The notes under the pieces were generated by a model, which ran no database searches, was not told where the DNA came from, and worked only from the letters and a program-made list of their open reading frames with translations. Shown one piece after another: positions 26,847-36,348 of a stretch of DNA of 64,000 nucleotides (the first letter of the stretch is position 1; the number at the start of each line of letters is the position of its first letter). The DNA lies in the NCBI RefSeq assembly GCF_943193205.1, contig NZ_CALPDD010000005.1:83437-147436 (forward strand). The letters are read 5' to 3'. This stretch comes from Alistipes muris (GTDB lineage Bacteria; Bacteroidota; Bacteroidia; Bacteroidales; Rikenellaceae). The translations under genes were made by a program, and so were the position numbers.

Positions 26847-29800
26847 ATGAATCTTTTCAAACGTTGGAACAACCTCGTCGGCTGGGCGGTCTTCGCCGTC
26901 GCGGCCGTCGTCTATCTGCTGACCATGGAGCCCGTGTCGAGCCTGTGGGACTGCTCGGAGTTCATCGCCACTTCCTATAAGCTCGAGGTCGGTCACCCGC
27001 CCGGAGCTCCGCTGTTCATGATGCTCGCACGGCTGTCTACGCTTTTCGCGTTCGGCAATCCCGAGTACGTCGGCATGGCCGTCAACGCCATGAATTCCAT
27101 CGCCAGCGCCTTCTGCATCCTTTTCCTTTTCTGGACCATCACCCACCTCGCCCGCAGGCTCGTCACGCGCGACGGCCGCGAGCTTTCGGCCGCCAACGTT
27201 TGGGCCGTGCTCGGCGCCGGAGCCGTCGGGGCGCTGGCCTATACCTTTACCGACACTTTCTGGTTTTCGGCCATCGAGGGCGAGGTCTACGCCCTCTCGT
27301 CCATGTTCACCGCGCTGGTCGTGTGGCTCATGCTCAAGTGGGAGGAGGAGGCCGACCAGCCTCACGCTTCGCGCTGGATCGTGCTGATTGCCTATCTGAT
27401 GGGCCTTTCCATCGGCGTGCACATTCTCAACCTGCTGACCATCCCCGCGCTGGTCTTCATCTATTACTTCCGTACTACGCCGAGCGTCACCTGGCGCGGC
27501 CTGGTCGGCGCCACCTTGATAGCCGGGGCCATTCTGCTGGTCATCAACGGCATCATCATCCCCTATACGGTCTACGTCGGGGCCATGTTCGACCTCTTTT
27601 TCGTCAACACGCTCGGCCTGCCCGTCAATTCGGGCATGGTCTTCTTCGCGCTGGCGCTTATCGGCGGTCTGGGCTGGGCTTCATGGGCGACCCACAAGCG
27701 CGGCAAGGTGCTTTGGAACGTCGTCTTGCTTTCCACGACCATGATCCTCGTCGGGTTCTCGTCCTACGCGTCGGTCTCCATCCGCGCCGCCGCCAATCCG
27801 CCGATGAATTCCAACAAGCCCGACAACCCGCACGCGCTGCTTTCGGTGCTCAACCGCGACCAGTACGGCGACCGTCCGCTGCTCTACGGGGCTTATTATT
27901 CGGCGCCGCCTGCCGACTACAAGGAGAAGCACGTCTATTACCTCGACGAGGACGGCAAGTACAAGCCCGCCAGCATCATCACGGGCTACACCCATGCGCC
28001 CGAGTTCATGCACCTTTTCCCCCGCATGTGGAACCGTTCCAAAGGTGAAAAGGACTACAAGCAGTGGGCCGCCTACCGCACCAAGACCGACTACGTGCGC
28101 GACGACAGCGGCGAGCTTGTGCGCGATGCGCAGGGGCGGCCGCTCCGCCAGGAGGTCGTCGACTTCGGCCGCAAGCGCACGTTCGACGACGGTTACGGCT
28201 TGCAGACCATCGTCGAGCCCACGTTCGGCGAGAACCTCAGCTATTTCTTCAACTACCAGCTCTCCTACATGTACTGGCGTTATTTCCTCTGGAATTTCGT
28301 CGGGCGGCAGAGCGACATCCAGCCCTCGGCTTCCACCATCACCGACGGCAACTGGCTTTCGGGCATCCGTTTCATCGACGAGGCGTTCCTCGGGCCGCAG
28401 GACAGCCTGCCGCGCGAGATTGCCGAAAACCGCGGGCGCAACACCTATTATTTCCTGCCGTTCATCCTCGGGCTGATAGGGCTCGTCTACCAGCTCAACC
28501 GCGACCAGCGCAATTTCTCGATTGTCATGTGGCTCTTCATCATGACGGGCATCGCCTTGGTCGTCTACTTCAATTCGGCGCCCTCCGAGCCGCGCGAGCG
28601 CGACTACGTTTACGCCGGGTCGTTCTACGCGTTCTGCATCTGGATAGGCTTCGGCGTGTTGGCCGTGCGCGACTTCGTGGCATGGCTCACCAAGCGCAAC
28701 AACGTCGCCGCCGCTGCCGTCGCTACGGCGGTCTGCATGGGCGTGCCGACTATTCTTGCCGCGCAGAATTGGGACGACCACGACCGTTCGGGCCGCTACA
28801 TGGCCCGCGACATCGGCTGGAACTACCTCATGTCGACCCTGCCGAATTCCATCATCCTCAATTACGGCGACAACGACACTTTCCCCCTGTGGAACAACCA
28901 GGAGGTCTACGGCGTGCGGCCCGACGTGCGGATCATGAATACTTCGTACCTCGGCGGCGAGTGGTATATCGACGAGATGAAGACCCGGGCCAACGATGCG
29001 GCAGGCGTGCCGTTCTCGCTGCCCAAAAGCAAGTACACCTACAACAACGACTGGATTCCCGTCAACAACCGCATCGACCGCGCGGTGGAAATCGGGCAGG
29101 TCATCGACTTCATCCGCAGCGACGACCCGCGCACCAAAATCGCCCTCGAAGACGGTACGCAGACCGACTATATCCCCACCAAGCGCATTGCGCTCCCGGT
29201 CAACAAGGAGAATGCCCTCGCTGCGGGTATCGTCGCCGAGAAGGACCGCGACCTGATGGTCGACACCGTCTATATCAACCTGCGCAAGAGTGCGCTGGAC
29301 AAGAGCCAGCTGATGATTCTCGACATGCTGGCCAATTTCGACTGGAAGCGGCCCATCTACATGACGCAGATCTACATCTTCCAGGACCTCGGCCTGCTCG
29401 ACTACCTCCAGTTCGACGGTTACGCCTACCGTTTCGTGCCGATTCTCACTCCGGTGGATAATCCGTGGGAAATCGGCCGCGTCGATGTCGACTATGCCGT
29501 GCCGCTGTTGCGCGATACGTTCCGCTACGGCAATCTGGCCGACCCCGACGTCTACGTCGATTATTTCCTCCAATACAATCTTTCGGCCTCGCATGCCCGC
29601 GACGCTTTCGCCCGGGTGGCCAAGGAGCTGCTGCGGCAGGAGCGGCCCGAAGAGGCCGTCGAATTGCTCGACCTGGGGCTTGAGCGGCTGCCGACTTCGC
29701 AGATACGTTTCACCGACACCAACACCTATCCGTTCCTGGAGGCTTACTACGCTGCCGGAGCGATGGGCGTCGAGGGGGCTGTCGAGAAAGGCGACGCCCT

Positions 29801-30065
29801 GCTGGAGGAGTACGCGCAGACCCTCATCGAGTATATCGAGTATTACCTGCGTTTCGAGGGCGTGCAGGGCGACATGGTTTCGTCCATCGTCGACGACAAG
29901 CTCGAAGAGCTGGGCGACCTCTATTACTTAGCGTCCTATGCCGGGCGCCGCGACATCATCGCTCAGCTGAATGCCTACTACCGCACGCTGGGCGTCTCCG
30001 AGGATAGCCTGGTCGACGTCGGCGACAAGCCCCGGCAGGCCGATTCCGTGCAGATAGGCAGCTAA
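26847..30065 (+). CDS. DUF2723 multi-pass membrane protein (GT-C-like)
   Basis: The product is about 1072 residues. The N-terminal half has many membrane helices and the DUF2723 signature YLLTMEPVSSLWDCSEFIATSYKLEVGHPPGAPLF split over about 28-58, with the acidic DCSE pair in the first external loop. Further hydrophobic segments run to about residue 640. The C-terminal third is soluble and helical (about 850-1072), possibly TPR-like. DUF2723/TMEM260 proteins have the fold of GT-C glycosyltransferases; a protein O-glycosylation role is plausible here but is inference. The gene is monocistronic, with its own promoter and terminator. Confidence 0.9.
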   Translation: MNLFKRWNNLVGWAVFAVAAVVYLLTMEPVSSLWDCSEFIATSYKLEVGHPPGAPLFMMLARLSTLFAFGNPEYVGMAVNAMNSIASAFCILFLFWTITHLARRLVTRDGRELSAANVWAVLGAGAVGALAYTFTDTFWFSAIEGEVYALSSMFTALVVWLMLKWEEEADQPHASRWIVLIAYLMGLSIGVHILNLLTIPALVFIYYFRTTPSVTWRGLVGATLIAGAILLVINGIIIPYTVYVGAMFDLFFVNTLGLPVNSGMVFFALALIGGLGWASWATHKRGKVLWNVVLLSTTMILVGFSSYASVSIRAAANPPMNSNKPDNPHALLSVLNRDQYGDRPLLYGAYYSAPPADYKEKHVYYLDEDGKYKPASIITGYTHAPEFMHLFPRMWNRSKGEKDYKQWAAYRTKTDYVRDDSGELVRDAQGRPLRQEVVDFGRKRTFDDGYGLQTIVEPTFGENLSYFFNYQLSYMYWRYFLWNFVGRQSDIQPSASTITDGNWLSGIRFIDEAFLGPQDSLPREIAENRGRNTYYFLPFILGLIGLVYQLNRDQRNFSIVMWLFIMTGIALVVYFNSAPSEPRERDYVYAGSFYAFCIWIGFGVLAVRDFVAWLTKRNNVAAAAVATAVCMGVPTILAAQNWDDHDRSGRYMARDIGWNYLMSTLPNSIILNYGDNDTFPLWNNQEVYGVRPDVRIMNTSYLGGEWYIDEMKTRANDAAGVPFSLPKSKYTYNNDWIPVNNRIDRAVEIGQVIDFIRSDDPRTKIALEDGTQTDYIPTKRIALPVNKENALAAGIVAEKDRDLMVDTVYINLRKSALDKSQLMILDMLANFDWKRPIYMTQIYIFQDLGLLDYLQFDGYAYRFVPILTPVDNPWEIGRVDVDYAVPLLRDTFRYGNLADPDVYVDYFLQYNLSASHARDAFARVAKELLRQERPEEAVELLDLGLERLPTSQIRFTDTNTYPFLEAYYAAGAMGVEGAVEKGDALLEEYAQTLIEYIEYYLRFEGVQGDMVSSIVDDKLEELGDLYYLASYAGRRDIIAQLNAYYRTLGVSEDSLVDVGDKPRQADSVQIGS

Positions 30066-30077
30066 AACGTTTTAGCA
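30062..30077. promoter_or_regulatory. perfect 16 bp palindrome GCTAAAACGTTTTAGC overlapping the DUF2723 stop
   Basis: The sequence is its own reverse complement and contains the stop codon TAA. The core AAAACGTTTT resembles operators of LacI-type regulators. Two related half-matching sites are at 61612-61645. A regulator is not identified. Confidence 0.45.
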
Positions 30078-30083
30078 CTTCTG

Positions 30084-30116
30084 AAAACGCACCGGACGGA
30101 ATCCGGTGCGTTTTTC
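30084..30116 (+). terminator. terminator after the DUF2723 gene
   Basis: AACGCACCGGA pairs with TCCGGTGCGTT around a 5-base loop, followed by TTTTT. Confidence 0.88.
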
Positions 30117-30178
30117 GTTTCCGCCCGCCGCCGCAAGAAAAGTCCGGCGGTTATAGGCGACTATTGCTTTTTATTTTG

Positions 30179-30186
30179 TATTTTTG
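30179..30186 (+). promoter_or_regulatory. -7 box (TATTTTTG) for glyS-ruvX-def
   Basis: TATTTTTG, 33 bases before the glyS ATG. No clear TTTG is seen 19-21 bases upstream. Confidence 0.5.
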
Positions 30187-30219
30187 CAGGCTGGAAAATC
30201 AAAAAACGCACACAATACG

Positions 30220-31764
30220 ATGACGCAGGAAGAACTCTTCAAAAAGTTGGTCGCCCATTGCAAGGAGTACGGTTTCGTATTCCCGTCGAGCGAGATTTAC
30301 GACGGGCTGGGCGCCGTCTACGACTACGGCCAGAACGGCGTGGAGCTCAAGAACAACATCAAGCGCTACTGGTGGGATTCGATGGTCAAGCTCCACGAGA
30401 ACATCGTGGGACTCGATGCCGCCATTTTCATGCACCCCCGCACTTGGGAGGCTTCGGGCCACGTGGGCGCTTTCAACGACCCGCTCATCGACAACCGCGA
30501 TTCCAAGAAGCGTTACCGCGCCGACGTGCTTGTCGAGGATTGGCTCGCCAAGCAGGACGAGAAGATCGAAAAGGAGGTCGAGAAGGCCCGCAAGCGCTTC
30601 GGCGAGCAGTTCGACGAGGCCAAGTACCGCGAGACTTCGCCCCGCGTGCAGGAGACCCTCGCCAAGCGCGATGCCGTGCACAAGCGTTTCGCCGATGCGC
30701 TCAACGACAACGACCTCAACGAGCTGCGGCAGATTATCCTCGACTGCGAAATCGTCTGCCCCATTTCGGGTACGCGCAACTGGACCGAGGTGCGGCAGTT
30801 CAACCTCATGTTCTCCACGCAGATGGGTTCCACGGCCGACGGCGCCAGCACCATCTACCTGCGCCCCGAGACGGCGCAGGGTATCTTCGTCAACTTTCTC
30901 AACGTGCAGAAGACCGGCCGCATGAAGCTGCCGTTCGGTATCGCGCAGATAGGCAAGGCGTTCCGCAACGAAATCGTCGCCCGGCAGTTCATCTTCCGCA
31001 TGCGCGAGTTCGAGCAGATGGAGATGCAGTTCTTCGTGCGTCCCGGCACCGAAATGGAGTGGTGGAACGAGTGGAAGAATACCCGTATGGCCTGGCACCG
31101 CGCCCTCGGTTTCGGCGACGACAACTACCGTTTCCACGACCACGACAAGCTGGCCCACTACGCCAACGCCGCTACCGACGTCGAGTACAATTTCCCGTTC
31201 GGTTTCAAGGAGGTCGAGGGCATCCATTCGCGTACCGATTTCGACTTGGGCAACCACCAGAAGTTCTCGGGCAAGAAAATCCAGTACTTCGACCCCGAGA
31301 CGGGCGAAAGCTACGTGCCCTATGTCGTCGAGACGTCGATCGGCGTCGACCGCATGTTCCTGCAGGTCATGTCGGCGGCCTATACCGAAGAGCAGCTCGA
31401 CGGCGGCGATTCGCGCGTGGTGCTGCGCCTGCCCGCGGCACTGGCTCCCGTCAAGGCGGCCATCCTGCCGCTCGTCAAGAAGGACGGCATGCCCGAAATC
31501 GCGCAGAAAATCGTCGACGAACTCAAATACGATTTCAACGTCGTTTACGACGAGAAGGATTCGGTCGGCAAGCGTTATCGTCGGCAGGATGCCATCGGTA
31601 CGCCGTTCTGCATCACCGTCGACGGTCAGACCGCCGAGGACGGCACCGTGACGGTCCGCCACCGCGATTCGATGCAGCAGGAGCGTGTCCGTATCGACGC
31701 CCTCCACGCGATGGTCGAGGAGGAGTGTTCGTACCGCAAGCTCTTCAAGAAGCAGAACCTTTAG
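30220..31764 (+). CDS. glyS: glycyl-tRNA synthetase, single-chain (alpha2) type
   Basis: The product is about 514 residues of the class II homodimeric GlyRS found in Bacteroidetes and eukaryotes. It opens MTQEELFKKLVAHCKEYGFVFPSSEIYDG, then AAIFMHPRTWEASGHVGAFNDP, motif 2 IGKAFRNEI (about 246-254), EMQFFVRPG, motif 3 near VVETSIGVDRMFLQVM, and the anticodon-binding domain with DAIGTPFCITVD. It charges tRNA-Gly. The start was placed at 30220, after the promoter. Its stop TAG shares the G with the GTG start of ruvX. Confidence 0.96.
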   Translation: MTQEELFKKLVAHCKEYGFVFPSSEIYDGLGAVYDYGQNGVELKNNIKRYWWDSMVKLHENIVGLDAAIFMHPRTWEASGHVGAFNDPLIDNRDSKKRYRADVLVEDWLAKQDEKIEKEVEKARKRFGEQFDEAKYRETSPRVQETLAKRDAVHKRFADALNDNDLNELRQIILDCEIVCPISGTRNWTEVRQFNLMFSTQMGSTADGASTIYLRPETAQGIFVNFLNVQKTGRMKLPFGIAQIGKAFRNEIVARQFIFRMREFEQMEMQFFVRPGTEMEWWNEWKNTRMAWHRALGFGDDNYRFHDHDKLAHYANAATDVEYNFPFGFKEVEGIHSRTDFDLGNHQKFSGKKIQYFDPETGESYVPYVVETSIGVDRMFLQVMSAAYTEEQLDGGDSRVVLRLPAALAPVKAAILPLVKKDGMPEIAQKIVDELKYDFNVVYDEKDSVGKRYRRQDAIGTPFCITVDGQTAEDGTVTVRHRDSMQQERVRIDALHAMVEEECSYRKLFKKQNL

Positions 31765-32177
31765 TGTCCCGCATCCTTGCCATAGACTACGGCACCAGGC
31801 GCACGGGCATCGCCGTGAGCGATTCCCTGCGGCTCATCGCCGGGGGGCTCGTGACTGTCGAAACCCGCCAGCTCGAAAAGTGGCTCGCAGACTATTTTGC
31901 CCGCGAGAACGTTGGTACGATAGTTTTGGGTAAGCCCGCCCGGATGGACGGCACCCCCTCCGAGACGTGGCGGTTCATCGAGCCGCTCGCCGCCCGGCTG
32001 CGGCAGGCATGGCCCGACAAGGAGGTGGTCTTCCACGATGAGCGGTTCACTTCGGTGCTGGCCCACCGCGCGATGCTCGAAAGCGGCATCGGCAAGATGG
32101 CCCGCCGCGACAAGGCGTTGGTCGACAAGATTTCCGCCACGATTATTTTACAAAGTTACATGGATTCCCGCAAATGA
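31764..32177 (+). CDS. ruvX: putative pre-16S rRNA nuclease / Holliday junction resolvase-like YqgF
   Basis: The product is about 137 residues with GTG start at 31764 overlapping the glyS stop by one base (TAGTG). The RNase H-fold motifs are RILAIDYGTRRTGIAVSD (about 3-20), TIVLGKPARMDGTPSE, VVFHDERFTS and DKISATIILQSYMD. YqgF/RuvX trims the 5' end of 16S rRNA in E. coli and is structurally a resolvase relative. Its stop overlaps the def start as ATGA. The three translation-related genes glyS, ruvX and def therefore form one tightly coupled unit. Confidence 0.93.
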   Translation: MSRILAIDYGTRRTGIAVSDSLRLIAGGLVTVETRQLEKWLADYFARENVGTIVLGKPARMDGTPSETWRFIEPLAARLRQAWPDKEVVFHDERFTSVLAHRAMLESGIGKMARRDKALVDKISATIILQSYMDSRK

Positions 32178-32719
32178 TTTATCCGATTGTCATCTATGGC
32201 GACGACGTGCTCCGCAAGGCCTGCGAGCCCGTTCCGGCCGATTATCCCGATTTGAAGAAGCTCATCGGCGACATGTTCGCGACCCTCGGCGAGGCCGGCG
32301 GGGTGGGGCTCGCCGCTCCGCAGATAGGCAAGAGCCTGCAGCTTTTCATCGTCGACTGCACCCCGTGGGCCGAGGACGATGCGTCGTGCGCCGATTTCAA
32401 GCGGGCGTTCGTCAATGCCGAAATCTACGCCTATTCCGACCAGACCAAGACCTACAACGAGGGTTGCCTGTCGTTTCCCGGGCTCTATGCCGACGTGCCG
32501 CGGGCGTTGTCGGTTCGCGTGCGTTACCTGGACGAGGATTTGAAGCCCCACGACGAGGAGTTCACGGGTTACAAGGCGTGGGTCATCCAGCACGAATTCG
32601 ATCATACGCAGGGGCGGGTCTTCGTCGACCGCGTCGCTCCCTTGCGCCGCAACCTCCTCAAAGGCAAGCTGCTCAACCTCGTCAAAGGCAAGTTCCGCTG
32701 CGACTACAAAACGCGGTAG
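32174..32719 (+). CDS. def: peptide deformylase
   Basis: The product is 181 residues. It removes the formyl group from N-terminal Met of new proteins. The three motifs are present: GVGLAAPQIG (about 45-54), EGCLSFPG with the metal Cys (about 100), and QHEFDHTQG with two metal His and the catalytic Glu (about 142-150). An insertion around residues 60-80 (DCTPWAEDDASCADFKRA) is usual in Bacteroidetes enzymes. Start ATG overlaps the ruvX stop. Confidence 0.97.
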   Translation: MIYPIVIYGDDVLRKACEPVPADYPDLKKLIGDMFATLGEAGGVGLAAPQIGKSLQLFIVDCTPWAEDDASCADFKRAFVNAEIYAYSDQTKTYNEGCLSFPGLYADVPRALSVRVRYLDEDLKPHDEEFTGYKAWVIQHEFDHTQGRVFVDRVAPLRRNLLKGKLLNLVKGKFRCDYKTR

Positions 32720-32737
32720 GCGATTCTCCGGCACAGC

Positions 32738-32767
32738 AAAAGCGGCTCCCCGAAAGGAGCCGCTTTC
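32738..32767. terminator. terminator between convergent def and porin-like gene
   Basis: AAAGCGGCTCC (32738-32748) pairs with GGAGCCGCTTT (32756-32766). A-run before and T-run after the stem let it work in both directions. Confidence 0.85.
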
Positions 32768-32799
32768 CGTTTATGCCGTTTATGCCGGCAGGTCCGGCA

Positions 32800-33267
32800 T
32801 CAGAACTTGTAGGTCGCGCCCAAGCTGATGATGATGGGATTTTTCCAGTTCTTGTGGGTCTGAATCATCCACTTGAATCCGGCCGTGAGGTCCCAGTTGC
32901 GGGCTATCGAGAAGTCGGTGCCCGCACCCACGTTGATGCCGCACGACCAGTCGCCGATGTCGTTGGCGCTCAGACCCAGCTGCGGATAGAGTTTCCAGAA
33001 GCGGGCCGGGTGGAAGATGTATTGCATGTCGGCGCTGATGTCCACCGAGCAGTGTTTCTTGCAGAGGAACGTCACGGCGGGCTGTATGCGCCATACGTCC
33101 GAAATCGAGTAGCGGCTCACGGCGCCCACACCGAAGATGGCTCCGTCGCCCCCCGTGTTGGTATAGACCCCGATCTGCGGACCGAGGGCCCATTTGCCTT
33201 TGTCCTGCGCCGAAGCGGCTCCCGCCATGCAGAGTGCGGCGGCGACCGTAAGAAGAATCTTTTTCAT
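32800..33267 (-). CDS. outer membrane beta-barrel (porin-like) protein
   Basis: The product is 155 residues with a signal peptide cut after AASAQ (about residue 21). The mature part is made of short amphipathic strands with alternating residues (WALGPQIGVYTNTGG, YSISDVWRIQPAVTFLC, LYPQLGLSANDIG, CGINVGAGTDFSIARNW) and ends in a barrel-like ATYKF. Two nearby cysteines (C-KKH-C) are unusual for a barrel. Its design resembles the product at 18100-18624, so both may belong to one small-porin family. The function is unknown. Confidence 0.8.
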   Translation of the reverse strand: MKKILLTVAAALCMAGAASAQDKGKWALGPQIGVYTNTGGDGAIFGVGAVSRYSISDVWRIQPAVTFLCKKHCSVDISADMQYIFHPARFWKLYPQLGLSANDIGDWSCGINVGAGTDFSIARNWDLTAGFKWMIQTHKNWKNPIIISLGATYKF

Positions 33268-33420
33268 TTGCGGTTATTTTAATTTGACAAAAAATGTGCG
33301 TCTTCTCTGTTTGCCTGCCAAATATATGGAAAAATCCCGGCGCGGCAAATTCTTTTCAACGAAGTGGCCAGTTTTGACAACGAATGGATTACGCAACACT
33401 CGTGCCGTCCCGCGCAAAAA

Positions 33421-33452
33421 AACGATGCCCGGACTTAAAACTCCGGGCATCG
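33421..33452 (-). terminator. terminator after ppdK
   Basis: AACGATGCCCGG pairs with CCGGGCATCGTT; on the minus strand it is followed by a T-run (33415-33421). It lies about 30 bases after the ppdK stop. Confidence 0.85.
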
Positions 33453-33480
33453 TTCGGTTCGACGAATGTTCCTTGCGGTC

Positions 33481-36210
33481 CTATTTCTGGTTCAGCGCTG
33501 CGTGGGCGGCCGCCAGGCGTGCGATGGGTACGCGGAACGGCGAGCAGCTCACGTAGTTCAGACCGGCGTAGTGGCAGAACTCGACCGACGAGGGTTCGCC
33601 GCCGTGTTCGCCGCAGATGCCGCACTTGAGGTTTTCGCGCGTGCCGCGGCCCTTGAAGACCGCTTCGCGGATCAGCTGGCCCACGCCGTTGCGGTCCAGA
33701 ATCTGGAACGGGTCGTTCTTCAGAATGCCCTTTTCCAGATAGACCGGCAGGAACTTCGAGATGTCGTCGCGCGAGAAGCCGAGGGTCATCTGCGTCAGGT
33801 CGTTGGTGCCGAACGAGAAGAACTGCGCCACTTCGGCGATTTGGTTGGCCGTCACGGCGGCGCGCGGCACTTCGATCATCGTGCCGACCATGTATTCGAT
33901 CTTGTCGTTGCGTTCGGTGAATACCTGTTCGGCCGTCCGGTCGATGATGTTCTTCTGGTAGCGCAGTTCCTTGTGGTTGCCCACCAGCGGTACCATGATT
34001 TCCACGTGTACAGGGATGCCTGCCGCCTTGACGTTCATCGCGGCTTCGATGATGGCACGGGTCTGCATCTCCGTGATTTCCGGATAGGTGTTGCCCAGGC
34101 GGCAGCCGCGGTGGCCCAGCATCGGGTTGAATTCGGCCAGCGATTCGACCTTGGCTACGATTTTGGCCAGCGGTTCGTGCATCTCCTCGGCCATTTCCTT
34201 CTGGCCCTTTTCATCGTGCGGTACGAATTCGTGCAGGGGCGGGTCGAGCAGACGGACGGTCACCGGGTAGCCGTTCATCGCCTTGAACAGCCCCTCGAAG
34301 TCGCCGCGCTGCATGGGCAGCAGCTTGGCCAGCGCCACACGGCGGCCCGCTTCGTCGTCGGCCAGAATCATTTCGCGGATGGCCTTGATGCGGTCGCCCT
34401 CGAAGAACATGTGTTCCGTGCGGCAGAGTCCGATGCCTTCGGCACCGAACTGGAACGCCTGCGCCGCGTCTTTCGGCGTGTCGGCATTGGCGCGCACTTT
34501 CAGCACCGAGTACTTGCCGGCCAGTTCCATCAGTTTGCCGAAGTCGCCGCTCAGGTCGGCCGCCTTGGTGGCTACCTGCCCGAGGTACACTTCGCCCGTC
34601 GAGCCGTTGAGCGAAATCCAGTCGCCCTCCTTGACCGTGAAGCCGTTGACCTTGATGGTGCGGGCCTTGTAGTCGATTTCCAGCTCACCGGCGCCCGATA
34701 CGCAGCACTTGCCCATGCCGCGGGCTACGACGGCTGCGTGCGACGTCATGCCGCCGCGGGCCGTCAGAATGCCGGCTGCGTCGAGCATGCCCTTGAGGTC
34801 TTCGGGCGAGGTCTCGATACGTACCAGCACCGCTTTCTGCCCCGTCTTGGCAAGCACCTTTTCGGCGTCGTCGGCGAAGAACACCACCGGACCCGTAGCG
34901 GCGCCCGGCGATGCGGGCAGACCCTTGGTGATGACCTGTGCCGTGGCAATGGCTTTCTTGTCGAATATCGGGTGCAGCAGTTCGTCGAGCTTGGCGGGTT
35001 CGCAGCGCAGGACGGCGGTCTTCTCGTCGATGAGCCCCTCGCGAAGCATGTCCATGGCGATTTTCACCATCGCGGCGCCCGTGCGTTTGCCGTTGCGGCA
35101 CTGGAGCATCCACAGCTTGCCGTCCTGGATGGTGAATTCGATATCCTGCATGTCGGTGAAGTACTGTTCCAGGTGGTGCTGGATGTCGTTCAGCTCCTTG
35201 TAGACTTCGGGCATCACCTCTTCCAGCGAGGGGTATTTCGACTTGCGTTCTTCTTCGCTGATGTTCTGTGCCTTGGCCCAGCGCTTCGAGCCCTCGACGG
35301 TGATCTGCTGCGGGGTGCGGATGCCGGCTACGACGTCCTCGCCCTGGGCGTTGATCAGATATTCGCCGTTGAAGATGTTTTCACCCGTCGCGGCGTCGCG
35401 CGAGAACGCCACGCCCGTCGCCGAGTTCTGGCCCATGTTGCCGAAGACCATGGCCTGCACCGACACGGCCGTGCCCCATTCGGCGGGGATGTTGTTGAGC
35501 TTGCGGTAGAGGATGGCGCGTTCGTTCATCCACGAGCCGAATACGGCGCAGATGGCGCCCCACAGCTGGTCCCACGGATTGGCCGGGAATTCTTCGCCGG
35601 TCTGTTTCTTGACAGCGGCCTTGAAGTTCCTGACCAGTTCCTTGAGGTCGTCGGTCGTCAGGTCGGTGTCGTTTTTCACACCGCGTTTCTTCTTCTGCTC
35701 GTCGATGATCTCCTCGAACGGGTCGTGGTCTTCCTTCGACACGGGTTTCATGCCCAGCACCACGTCGCCGTACATCTGGACGAAACGGCGGTACGAGTCC
35801 CACGCGAAGCGGGGGTTGCCCGTGCGCTTGGCCACGGCCTCGACGGCCTGGTCGTTCATGCCGAGGTTCAGAATCGTGTCCATCATGCCGGGCATCGACG
35901 CGCGGGCGCCCGAGCGGACCGACACCAGCAGCGGCATCTCCTTGTCGCCGAACTGCATGCCCGTCAGGCGTTCGATGTTCTTCATCGCCTTTTCGACTTC
36001 GGGGCGCAGCATTTCGATGACGGCCTGCTTGCCGTGCTGGTAGTATTCGGCGCACACCTCCGTGGTGATGGTGAAGCCCGGGGGTACGGGGATGCCGATG
36101 AGGTTCATTTCGGCCAGATTGGCACCCTTGCCGCCGAGCAGTTCGCGCATTTTGCCGTTTCCTTCGGCTTCCTTGTTGCCGAAGGTGTAGACTCGCTTAA
36201 TGTCTGCCAT
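33481..36210 (-). CDS. ppdK: pyruvate, phosphate dikinase
   Basis: The product is about 909 residues, full length. It interconverts pyruvate + ATP + Pi and PEP + AMP + PPi. The ATP-grasp domain starts VYTFGNKEAEGNGKMRELLGGKGANLAEM and has LVSVRSGARASMPGMMDT. The phosphohistidine domain has TARGGMTSHAAVVARGMGK with the catalytic His at about 491. The PEP-binding barrel ends with GICGEHGGEP and FCHYAGLNYVSCSPFRVPIARLAAA. With PFOR at 52637 it links the PEP, pyruvate and acetyl-CoA pools in anaerobic metabolism. Confidence 0.97.
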   Translation of the reverse strand: MADIKRVYTFGNKEAEGNGKMRELLGGKGANLAEMNLIGIPVPPGFTITTEVCAEYYQHGKQAVIEMLRPEVEKAMKNIERLTGMQFGDKEMPLLVSVRSGARASMPGMMDTILNLGMNDQAVEAVAKRTGNPRFAWDSYRRFVQMYGDVVLGMKPVSKEDHDPFEEIIDEQKKKRGVKNDTDLTTDDLKELVRNFKAAVKKQTGEEFPANPWDQLWGAICAVFGSWMNERAILYRKLNNIPAEWGTAVSVQAMVFGNMGQNSATGVAFSRDAATGENIFNGEYLINAQGEDVVAGIRTPQQITVEGSKRWAKAQNISEEERKSKYPSLEEVMPEVYKELNDIQHHLEQYFTDMQDIEFTIQDGKLWMLQCRNGKRTGAAMVKIAMDMLREGLIDEKTAVLRCEPAKLDELLHPIFDKKAIATAQVITKGLPASPGAATGPVVFFADDAEKVLAKTGQKAVLVRIETSPEDLKGMLDAAGILTARGGMTSHAAVVARGMGKCCVSGAGELEIDYKARTIKVNGFTVKEGDWISLNGSTGEVYLGQVATKAADLSGDFGKLMELAGKYSVLKVRANADTPKDAAQAFQFGAEGIGLCRTEHMFFEGDRIKAIREMILADDEAGRRVALAKLLPMQRGDFEGLFKAMNGYPVTVRLLDPPLHEFVPHDEKGQKEMAEEMHEPLAKIVAKVESLAEFNPMLGHRGCRLGNTYPEITEMQTRAIIEAAMNVKAAGIPVHVEIMVPLVGNHKELRYQKNIIDRTAEQVFTERNDKIEYMVGTMIEVPRAAVTANQIAEVAQFFSFGTNDLTQMTLGFSRDDISKFLPVYLEKGILKNDPFQILDRNGVGQLIREAVFKGRGTRENLKCGICGEHGGEPSSVEFCHYAGLNYVSCSPFRVPIARLAAAHAALNQK

Positions 36211-36315
36211 AATTTTTCGTTGTATTGAGTTGTTCGATTGTTCGCGTTCGTGCCGTTTTTCGCGTCCCGGCAAAGCCCGGCCTGTCGAAAAGGTCCGGAT
36301 TTCCCGTTGGGATTG

Positions 36316-36347
36316 CGAATATAACGATTTAATTCCGTTTTTCCAAA
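36316..36347 (-). promoter_or_regulatory. ppdK promoter, TTTG-N20-TATATTCG
   Basis: On the minus strand TTTG (36344-36347), 20 bases, then TATATTCG (36316-36323), one base off consensus. The leader to the ATG at 36210 is about 100 bases with no recognised riboswitch. Confidence 0.65.
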
Positions 36348-36348
36348 T

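Noticed and set aside
33466..36228. 920-codon plus-strand frame opposite ppdK
   Set aside because: Val/His/Arg/Glu-rich shadow of a fully conserved gene; no promoter and no domain.
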